Source: Neolecta irregularis DAH-3 (Eukaryota > Ascomycota > Neolectomycetes > Neolectales > Neolectaceae). From it: a stretch of 19,349 nt of DNA. The stretch is from NCBI GenBank assembly GCA_001929475.1, contig LXFE01000328.1:1-19349 (forward strand), in the 5' to 3' direction. Position 1 is the first letter of the stretch. The number at the start of each line of letters is the position of its first letter. The translations under genes and the position numbers were made by a program. The notes beneath the pieces are model-generated. The model was not told where the DNA came from. It saw only the letters and a list, made by a program, of their open reading frames with translations, and did not search any database. Shown here in pieces: positions 12,360 through 19,349 of this stretch.

Positions 12360-15056
12360 ATGAAATTTAGTCATTCCATAACTCTCAATGCCACTCCCGA
12401 GTGGAGCGACCACTATATTGCATACTCGAATATTAAAAAGATGTAATTGGCCTATCGACTTGCTGGACTGCCTTACGCGTTAGAATATATAACTTGGAAC
12501 GGGCTGCGGTCTTTCCTCAAACAGATGATATTGAAACTGAAGACTCATCACTAGTAGGACAAGACTCATCGGATTCCGAAACTGTCTTCAAAAAGGCCCT
12601 CCATAAAGAACTCGTGAAGATCAAAGCCTTTTATGAAAACAAGTCAGGAGAGCTGTTTGAAGATCTCGATGTCATGATACACGAAGAGGAAGAATTCCAG
12701 ATCGACCTAGCAAATTCCGATAGACCTTCATCAGCGCGTTATCGGAAGTGGATGCCGCCCCTGCAGAGACGATTAAGTCGAGGAACCTCTCGAGGCTCAC
12801 TTGACGAACCTGATGATACTCTTAAACGTTTACCTCGATATCCCAGTGCCTCTATCGTCGATCAAATGACAATGTCTACAGGAACTCTTGAAATGGGAAG
12901 AAAATATTCCAATGTTTTCGAAGAAGAGTCTTTCGACGACGTGTTATATGACGCCAAGATTACTCTCAAAAAACGTACAATTGCTTGTTACGTGTCACTG
13001 AGTGAGCTACGGTCATACATCCAACTAAATTACACTGGTTTCTCAAAGATCTTGAAAAAATTCGACAAAATCCTAGGCTGTGATCTTCGCCAGAGATATC
13101 TCGAAGAGTGCGTCTCACAATCATATCCTTTTCTTCCTACAACCCGCAGAGAAATCGACGCTCGTCTGAAGATTCTTGAAGAAATATATTCTCGTCTAAT
13201 CACTAATGGTGATGTTACATTGGCTAAGAGCGAATTGAAATTACATCTCAGGGAGCACGTTATTTGGGAAAGAAACACTGTTTGGCGAGAGATGATTGGA
13301 ATTGAAAGAAAAGCCGAGGCTGCGCAAGTTGGAATGAAAAAACATTTGCTTGGATTAAACGTCGATCTGCGAGCGCATGAGTCCGATGATTCTCTTGCCG
13401 ATATTAAGATGCTGACAACGCCTGTCGGAAGATTTTATTTGCCAGAATGGGTTCCCACGTGGATGATCGAGCCGAATTTCCTGACAATTATCCTTATCCT
13501 AACCTTATTTATTATAATGTTGATGGTTCCTACCTTTTCCCAGATTGAAGAGCGGAATTGCCTTGCGATGCTTGTGTTGGTGTCTGCATTGTGGGCAACT
13601 GAGGTTTGTGTTTGCATTTATTTATCTCATCCTTAGGCTATTCCCCTTTTCGTGACATCATTACTCGTACCGCTGCTGGTCGTAATGCTTGGGATTGTAC
13701 GCTCGGATGATAAACATCGCACTCGACTCAGTGCTGCGAATGCAGCAAAATACATTTTCAACGCCATGTGGACCCCAGTTATCATGTTGCTTCTCGGAGG
13801 GTTTGCCATAGCTGCGGCTTTGAGTAAGTACCAAATTGCAAATAGAATGGCAACTTCAATTCTTTCAAAGGCTGGAAAGAAGCCTAGAAACGTCCTTTTG
13901 ACTATAATGTTCATCGCTTGGTTTTCCAGTATGTGGATCAGTAATGTTGCAGCTCCAGTTCTGTGTTTGTCGATTATTCAGGTAACAATTCTTTTCTACT
14001 TTTCGAATTCAAAATCTAGCCGGTACTGCGCACTTTACCTCACGGTTCACCATTTGCAAAGGCTCTTATCTTGGGTATTGCTCTCTCTTCGAATATTGGA
14101 GGAATGGCATCACCAATTGCATCACCACAAAATATTATTGCTCTGGAAAACATGTTTCCAAACCCGACATGGGCCGAATGGTTCATCGTTACATTGCCAG
14201 TCTGTGTGATCTCGTTACTGCTCATATGGTTGGTCCTGCTCATCAATTATAGACCGGGTATGTTTTGTTCAGCAAGTCAAGCTCACATTTCCCTAGCTCG
14301 AGGCACATTAATCCCACCTATCCGGCGTACAAAAGATGTATTTACCGGAACGCAATGGTTTATTTCAGTCATAACGTTAATGACAATTGGTTTATGGTGT
14401 TTCGAGAAGCAACTTGAAGATATCCTGGGAGATATGGGTGTTGTGGCTGTCATTCCTCTTGTAATTTTCTTTGGAACAGGGATCTTGACCAAAGAGGATT
14501 TCAATAATTTCCTGTGGACCGTAAGCCAACGTATTTGGCAACTCTGATCTTTAGGTAATATTCCTTGCTATGGGGGGTATTGCTTTAGGAAAAGCGGTAG
14601 CATCTTCGGGTCTACTACACACAATTGCACACACTATTCGAAAAATGGTTGAGCATCTTCCTCTTTTTGTTGTATTTTTTATATTCTCTGCCCTCGTTTT
14701 GGTTGTGGCAACATTTATTTCACATACAGTTGGAGCATTGATTATTCTTCCAATCGTTGCTCAGATAGGATCGGGTATGGATGATCCCCATCCTCGTCTG
14801 TTGGTTATGGTATACCCGACCCAAATTGTGGCGTTGGCTAATTCAAACCAAGGGGGTTGCACTCATGTGCTCCGCTGCTATGGGGCTGCCAACATCTGGC
14901 TTTCCCAATATGACAGCAGTTATGGTGGAAAATACCGTTGGGCAACGATACTTATCGGTGAAGGATTTTGTCAAGAGTGGCATCTTATCAAGCATATTGG
15001 CATTTTTGATAGTCGTTTCCATTGGATTTTTATTGATGAGGACTGTGGGGTTTTGA
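12360..15056 (+). CDS. PHO90: SPX-domain low-affinity phosphate transporter (Pho87/Pho90/Pho91 type)
   Basis: Seven exons: 12360-12442, 12484-13603, 13637-13981, 14020-14257, 14297-14520, 14555-14809 and 14853-15056; 822 residues. The protein moves phosphate and is gated by inositol pyrophosphate binding to its SPX domain; the yeast relatives sit in the plasma membrane (Pho87, Pho90) or vacuole (Pho91), which I cannot separate here. SPX begins at MKFSHSITLNATPEWSDHYI and includes the lysine cluster KILKKFDKILG. The SLC13-like membrane part starts near residue 360 (hydrophobic TIILILTLFIIMLMV) and has the paired motifs SNIGGMASPIASPQN and MGLPTSGFPNMTAV, matching the two SN-type substrate sites. 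Introns are 41, 33, 38, 39, 34 and 43 nt. I chose the ATG at 12360 because SPX proteins begin at this helix; an in-frame ATG at 12195 would add 55 residues rich in Ser, Pro and Ala. Confidence 0.93.
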
Positions 15057-15255
15057 TACTTTTTTACACTGATAGTGGCGTACTTCGGGTGGAATTATGA
15101 GAAGTAGATATGGAGTACTAATGCTACATATCATCGAATATGGCCTCGGAACGCTAATTCCGATTGCCCCCACAAACAAATCTAAACTCCCAACTCCACT
15201 TTCAAAACAACCTCTCAACCAGTCTCGTGACAACTTTACTTTTTATACCATCAGC

Positions 15256-15871
15256 ATGCTTTCCATCAAACGTCAAATAAATCCAGAGAATACTCAGCCC
15301 GTGGAACGGCCCTGTAAGCGGCGATGTCGAGAAGCTATTCCTCGGCCATCATTTATATGCGATAGCGACTGCTCAGTCACTATTGACTCCACCGTGATGC
15401 CTTCCAATGGAAATCCTACATTGCTTTGCTTTTGGTCTGGCTTAGAAGCAGTTCAAGCCGGTACCGCAACCGACGTTCACTTAAACTTACTACGGTAACA
15501 TTCATCTTCTAAGCTTGATCGACTTAATTGATCGCCTTCAGAGATATCTCGTCCGAACTGGCTGATGTCAATGTGTGCTCTGTCTCATTCAGTCCAGAGC
15601 AACATTCTTCCCTTCCCTTTGAGCAAGGTGATCAATAATCTCTGACATTCTGCTGAAAATACAAGTGTTTGATACGTCGAAACAGATTGCTCGTGCAATT
15701 GGAGTATTGCATCCTTCAAACGGTGGTGCTGTGCCCATTGACAGTTTTGTACTCATCGACAAACGTCTCAGAAGGCGCATGTTAGCGCCGATCAACACTG
15801 GAATCAATCTTAATGAAATCCATCAACGCCTCAGAATTGGGATTGATTACCTTAATCGAGAAGAATGCTGA
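15256..15871 (+). CDS. Unrecognised 176-residue protein, basic N-terminus, conserved-looking C-terminus
   Basis: I do not recognise this gene. Three exons (15256-15494, 15542-15627, 15666-15871) join in frame across introns of 47 and 38 nt, both with GT-AG ends. The N-terminus has a likely nuclear signal (RPCKRRCRE). The middle reads FWSGLEAVQAGTATDVHL and the C-terminal half reads VFDTSKQIARAIGVLHPS, then VPIDSFVLIDKRLRRRMLAP, then a predicted helix, LNEIHQRLRIGIDYL. The mix of hydrophobic strands and a basic RLRRR patch looks like a real folded domain. There are no membrane segments. It lies 199 nt after the transporter stop, on the same strand. The first exon end is the least certain: the skipped 47 nt is the longest intron in the window. 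An upstream ATG at 15097 is in frame but its sequence looks non-coding. Confidence 0.6.
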
Positions 15872-16445
15872 TCGATTTTGAGTTACACATCTTGAAAAGG
15901 AGCCATAGAGCCTTCCGACATCGTTTTGGCATTTCTTCTTGTAAACTAATATGTAATCCATTGCTTCATCATCAATGAACTATGTTTATATTAAATACAG
16001 ATAGCCAGTACTTGGCGTCAATTAGGAGCCACGAAGCAATCCCAAAACAGGTATTATATTTTTCATTTCCATCAAATTAGATAAAGGCTGCTTAAACCGG
16101 ACGATCGTGGAATGCCAAAGCAAGCATTTCGATGATCCCTATTTAGAGCCCAGTCGCTATCTCCAAGCTAGTTCAAATGAGGAGTAGTGTTTGTTCTCCG
16201 GCATACCATGACCTCAAGGTTTCTTAAATTCTACCGTGTGAACAATATTACCCATTCACGAGAATCAACAGGCCTTGATTAATTCTGACTGATACTTGTC
16301 TTTGGCCATTGAGCTTGCAACGTGTTGAGCTCTTGCGTACAAATAAGACTAGGTTATATTCCTTAATCTAAGCTTGTAGACTTTATGGAGCTTAGGTTAA
16401 GATATGCCCGCTAAATTTTCATATACTTTCTAAATACGATTGCCG

Positions 16446-16514
16446 TTATTTTTTCCCGCCACTTGCTTCATCGGTAAGACATATCCGGTAATACCCCGGA
16501 TATATCTTTACAGA
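16446..16514 (+). repeat. Dispersed repeat, copy 2, perfect CCGG inverted repeat
   Basis: It matches copy 1 (1461-1533) in the same orientation. The centre is a perfect inverted repeat, ATATCCGG (16481-16488), a 7-nt loop TAATACC, then CCGGATAT (16496-16503). A TATA-like GATAAAA follows at 16532-16538, as TATAAA follows copy 1. Confidence 0.65.
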
Positions 16515-16581
16515 GCTTCAGGTTGGGAATAGATAAAAGCATTGTAATATCCAATCTTACCAATTTTGTCAAGCAGCGCTT

Positions 16582-16800
16582 ATGATACGAGACCCATTTT
16601 TTCACAGGAGTTTAATTACTCACCTGTATCACTTTCATATGTTTAATATCATCGGCGTTATTCGGGTATTTTTTTGTTTGACCTGTATTCCCATGTACGT
16701 CTACGGGAAAAAATGCCGGTATCTACCCCCTTATCTTTGTGTTGACCACAGTGATTTCACTCATAGATACGATGTTTGGAAATATCTTGGCTTGGATTAA
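16582..16800 (+). CDS. Possible 72-residue small protein (weak)
   Basis: A single-exon frame 44 nt downstream of the TATA-like GATAAAA and just after the dispersed repeat. It has one hydrophobic stretch (FNIIGVIRVFFCLTCIPMYV) that could span a membrane, and three cysteines after it or within it. I recognise no family. Its main support is position behind a promoter-like element; it may be chance. Confidence 0.2.
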   Translation: MIRDPFFHRSLITHLYHFHMFNIIGVIRVFFCLTCIPMYVYGKKCRYLPPYLCVDHSDFTHRYDVWKYLGLD

Positions 16801-16986
16801 TGGCAAAAGTGGATTAGAGTATAGCCCTGCTATAAATTGCATCGTTTCTTATTGCGCTGAATTTATGTACTCGGGAGTGATGTGCCTTGGATTCTGTATT
16901 GATTGAATATTAGTTGATGAGTTATCGTGTATCAATCCACACTCTATCTAGACTAGATCTCAATATAGTCTCGTGTTTACTATCCA

Positions 16987-17778
16987 TTATATATCGTGAA
17001 TTACAGGCGTCTCGTACACCCACTCATTCGTATCAAGTTCTCTGAATATAAAATGTACAATATTGCTCCTTGAAGTTTTTAATATTCCTTGAGAATCAGT
17101 TCTATATTCGAGTCTATATGGAGTGGGCTTTTCCGTCGCGCTTCCATGCGGCATAAATAGTTTGAATGCTGTAAACTGAAGGCCACTCGTTGAAATGATC
17201 TCAATGATACGACTAAACTCCATCAAAGTTTGCTTCAATAAACGGCTTTCCGATAGCTTGACAGATGCCAGGATTTTCATCGTCCCAAGTTCCTTTTGGT
17301 CGTTCAATTGTGCTGCGGACATTGCAATAATACGTTGGACACCCTGCTGCTTCATAACTAGTATCAGGTCTTCGTAGAATCTAGCAATAGGTTGCTCTTT
17401 TCCATGACAGATAACACGAGGTGCCAATATGCTGACTACCACATCCACATTCATTAAAGCCAGGCTTACAATATCGATCGATAGTATATCTCCTTCGAAT
17501 ATCGTCACACGATGACGCAAATCGGGACGAATCGTTGTTGATGATTTAACCACAACATTGATTTCATAGCCCCTTGCTAATCCTTGCGCACACAAGGCAG
17601 AGACATACTTTCCAGTCGAATCGAGTATTAATAGTCGTTTTGGAGCTTTGATACTTTTGGATAATCTCGATTTTCTTTGAAAAAGGATATCGGGTAGATC
17701 TGGTAAATTACCCTGCACCATGTCCGAGCTTTCGTCTGTAGATTCTGCAAGTTGAAATGGATCAATGGTGACTACCAT
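16987..17778 (-). CDS. NmrA-like / atypical SDR NAD(P)-binding protein
   Basis: 263 residues from the ATG ending at 17778 (MVVTIDPFQL) to the TAA at 16987-16989, or the last exon (16987-17771) of a longer fused gene. The fold is Rossmann-like: strand and loop RLLILDSTGKYVSALCAQ-GLARGYEINVVV, then RVTIFEGDILSIDIVSLAL, NVDVVVSILAP and IIAMSAAQL, in the order of NmrA/isoflavone-reductase-like proteins. Family members bind NAD(P) and act as redox sensors, regulators or reductases. The glycine motif is worn: DSTGK replaces the usual GATGxxG, so cofactor binding is doubtful. The C-terminus has the substrate-side segment GLQFTAFKLFMPHG. The preceding secreted-protein frame ends only 14 nt upstream, leaving no room for a separate promoter. 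Confidence 0.7.
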   Translation of the reverse strand: MVVTIDPFQLAESTDESSDMVQGNLPDLPDILFQRKSRLSKSIKAPKRLLILDSTGKYVSALCAQGLARGYEINVVVKSSTTIRPDLRHRVTIFEGDILSIDIVSLALMNVDVVVSILAPRVICHGKEQPIARFYEDLILVMKQQGVQRIIAMSAAQLNDQKELGTMKILASVKLSESRLLKQTLMEFSRIIEIISTSGLQFTAFKLFMPHGSATEKPTPYRLEYRTDSQGILKTSRSNIVHFIFRELDTNEWVYETPVIHDI

Positions 17779-17792
17779 CGTCAGTATAGAAG

Positions 17793-18308
17793 TCAATAAA
17801 TCAGGTGATCACATTGAGTCCTTGTACTTTGAGTTGGGCGATCATATTCAGCAGACGCATATATTCCTGCCATTTCGCAGTTTACCCCGATGTTATCCAA
17901 GTCTCCGAAAGAACGTATCGTTTCACCACCCTCTTCCTGGCAAACATAAAACTTGCGATTCCTGTTTTCATCAAAAGTGATGGCTTCTAGTTCTCCAACA
18001 TAATCAAATTGAAATGCATCTGCTTCTTGAGAGTTTGTGGAGAGTGCCAAGTCCCCGTTAGAAGTGATTCGTACACATTCCTGCAACTTATTGCAAAGAT
18101 GGTTTTCCTTCAAGGAGAAGGTACTTGGAGTGTCACCGATGACGATTGACGAATCGTCGCAGCTCAAATAACAAGGTGCGGAAATAACGAACTTATTGTA
18201 GAAAATCTCCAAGGCTAAAGTTGGTTCAAGAGTTCAATACAACGGCTTACTAAATGTGTTGATTGCAACTGCAACCGCAAAAATATTTGTCAAGGACGCA
18301 GTTCTCAT
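17793..18308 (-). CDS. Small secreted cysteine-containing protein
   Basis: Two exons, 18251-18308 and 17793-18214, joined across a 36-nt GT-AG intron (18215-18250), giving 159 residues. The N-terminus, MRTASLTNIFAVAVAINTF, is a good signal peptide. The mature part has seven cysteines and a beta-rich look: PCYLSCDDSSIVIGDTPSTF, LALSTNSQEADAFQFD, FYVCQEEGGETIRSFGDL and NCEMAGIYASAEY. From memory this resembles a common family of ascomycete cell-wall or secreted proteins of unknown function; I cannot confirm it. Likely a surface protein or effector-like molecule. The ATG at 18308 follows a TATA-like CATAAAAGG about 30 nt upstream. Its 3' end may instead be spliced at 17812 into the NmrA-like frame, which would make a 414-residue fusion. 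Confidence 0.6.
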
Positions 18309-18338
18309 TTGGATCCTTGGATTGAAAGAATCCCACCA

Positions 18339-18347
18339 CCTTTTATG
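18339..18347 (-). promoter_or_regulatory. TATA-like box of the secreted-protein gene
   Basis: CATAAAAGG on the minus strand, about 31-39 nt upstream of the ATG at 18308. The short distance leaves a very short leader, so transcription may start elsewhere. Confidence 0.3.
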
Positions 18348-18816
18348 ATAATTTTCCTGTCCTTGTCTCGGTGCATCATAATGAGTATGTATTTGTCTTG
18401 ATATCTTTGATAGCGATATATAGTACGCCAATGTTTTACCTTGTCTTGAACCGGTAACAAACCGCCGAAATTAGACTTTTTTCCCAAATGCAACTGTCGA
18501 ACTTTAACTATTCTAGCAATCCATTTAAAGACATTAATGACTGTAGCTTCTCACTTCCCTCATGTCCTACCTATCTCTCATTGTATCTTTTTGCTATATT
18601 TGAATAATTGCTTCCCTGATTTATCTATCCCTATATCTGCTTTGGTCGTAACATCGGAGAGACCCAAAAGAAAAACATATGCAGCAAATGGGTTCATGGA
18701 GTTTATGAAATTTTGCAATGAAATGTATCATCTTGGGTGAGAGATTTGATTTCTGCATGTTATCAAACGATTGAGGTTCAACAGGATCAGTGTTCCGAAC
18801 ACCCCACCCCGGAACA
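18348..18816. other. Spacer upstream of the secreted-protein gene
   Basis: Mostly AT-rich. A plus-strand frame of 67 codons (18537-18740) ends with a basic stretch ERPKRKTYAANGFMEFMKF that faintly recalls the start of an HMG box, but it stops 8 residues later. No domain can be completed, so I do not call a gene. Confidence 0.35.
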
Positions 18817-18992
18817 CCCCGAGTGAACCCCAATCCATTCACCCGACCCCACCCCGAGTGAACCCCAATCCATTCACCCGACCCTACCCCGAGTGAACCC
18901 CAATCCACTCATCCGACCCGACCCCGGAACGAACCCCAATCCACTCATCCGACCCGACCCTGGAGTGAACCCCAATCCACTCACCCTAACTG
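18817..18992. repeat. 35-bp minisatellite, five copies, G-rich on the minus strand
   Basis: Copies begin at 18817, 18852, 18887, 18922 and 18958. Each has CCCC, then GAGTGAACCCCAATCC, then A-T/C-TCA, then CCCGACCC. The first two are almost identical; the fourth has one extra base and the fifth decays at its end. The minus strand reads GGGTCGGGTGAATGG and carries closely spaced runs of three or four G. A partial unit precedes the array at 18800-18816. Confidence 0.9.
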
Positions 18993-19041
18993 CCAGAGCC
19001 TTTGGCTTGTTCAAGTTTACGCTCTTATCTGAGACAAGTGA

Positions 19042-19349
19042 TTGACTTTTTTGGACAATGATTTAGAGTCATTTCCAGATCATCCTTATGAGACTCCAAT
19101 CATTTTGGAAGGCTATAAAGAGGAGAGAACATCAGAGGAGATAGTCATGCATAGAGGATCCTCCTGGCATATGGAACTTTTAGTGGAAAAATACTTCACC
19201 AGATGATGACACATGGGAAAAGGAAGACAAGTTACCAGAAGAAATCATATCAGATTGGAAGGGGTCTCCAAGGAGGTGTAGCCTATACCTATGGCACACG
19301 CTTACCAATACGGGAAGAAGGCTTGCAATAATATTGCGGCAATTAAAAT
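19042..19349 (+). pseudogene. Decayed Ty3/Gypsy-type integrase C-terminus with chromodomain-like tail
   Basis: Two frames together read like the end of a Gypsy-type integrase. The first (19042 to about 19185) has PIILEGYKEERTSEEIVMHR then WHMELLV; the second (from 19184) has WKNTSPDDDTWEKEDKLPEE and IISDW, the usual LVKWK...TWE chromodomain-like core. The frame shifts by one at the LV-KW junction, and a stop lies just upstream at 19039-19041, so it is a relic. No reverse transcriptase or LTR lies within the window, though the sequence runs off the right edge. Chromodomain tails of this sort direct insertion into silent chromatin in intact elements. Confidence 0.65.

Larger units (their letters stand above)
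15872..16986. other. 1.1-kb gene-poor stretch
   Basis: AT-rich DNA between the end of the 176-residue gene and the convergent NmrA-like gene. It contains the second dispersed-repeat copy (16446-16514) and one short frame (16582-16800). A box resembling the MCM6-TSR1 spacer repeat, CATTTCCATCAAATTAG, ends at 16080. Nothing else is recognised. Confidence 0.45.

Noticed and set aside
18537-18740. 67-codon frame ending in an HMG-box-like stretch
   Set aside because: Only about 18 residues look suggestive and the frame stops at once; no intron leads to a continuing domain before the minisatellite.
18621-18908. Minus-strand frame rich in Gly and Trp over the minisatellite
   Set aside because: It is simply the translation of the 35-bp repeat, whose period changes the frame; no start context or domain.

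Overview
The window is nuclear DNA of a fungus. The genes are fungal orthologues (MCM6, TSR1, UTP7, a HbrB/Bit61-type TORC2 subunit, a Pho87/90/91-type SPX phosphate transporter), each broken by many tiny spliceosomal introns, with AT-rich spacers. A filamentous ascomycete or other Dikarya fungus seems likeliest, but that is an impression from protein similarity, not a demonstration. I joined exons by hand wherever a conserved protein stopped and resumed in another frame. The 32 introns placed this way (one rests on a tentative gene fusion) run from 31 to 47 nt, mean about 38 nt, which is extremely short and uniform.

Layout. Positions 1-280 (minus) hold the 5' part of a U1A/U2B''-type spliceosomal RRM protein, cut by the window edge. 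A KCTD-type BTB protein follows (minus, about 471-1157), then a gene-free stretch carrying the first copy of a dispersed repeat with a CCGG inverted repeat (1461-1533). MCM6, a subunit of the replicative helicase (minus, 1974-4801), has five exons, and one of its introns lacks a normal AG end. Between MCM6 and the next gene lie two diverged copies of an approximately 80-bp repeat. TSR1 (minus, 5274-8057, 11 exons) and UTP7 (plus, 8248-9958, 5 exons) are two small-subunit ribosome-assembly factors transcribed divergently from one 190-bp spacer. After a 670-bp gap come, on the plus strand, a HbrB/Bit61 TORC2 subunit (10629-12112), an SPX-domain phosphate transporter (12360-15056, 7 exons) and an unrecognised 176-residue basic protein (15256-15871, 3 exons).

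The right side is more accessory. A 1.1-kb gene-poor stretch holds the second copy of the dispersed repeat. Next come, on the minus strand, a small secreted cysteine-containing protein and an NmrA-like NAD(P)-binding protein whose reading frames are only 14 nt apart and can be joined in frame by a canonical 41-nt intron. The last kilobase has a G-rich 35-bp minisatellite and a decayed, frameshifted end of a Ty3/Gypsy-type integrase with a chromodomain-like tail.

Functionally the core of the window is growth-linked housekeeping: DNA replication licensing, 40S ribosome assembly, TORC2 signalling and phosphate uptake. I see no defence, secondary-metabolite or symbiotic cluster. The most unusual signals are the micro-introns, the GT-GG intron of MCM6, the possible secreted-domain/NmrA fusion and the two repeat families.
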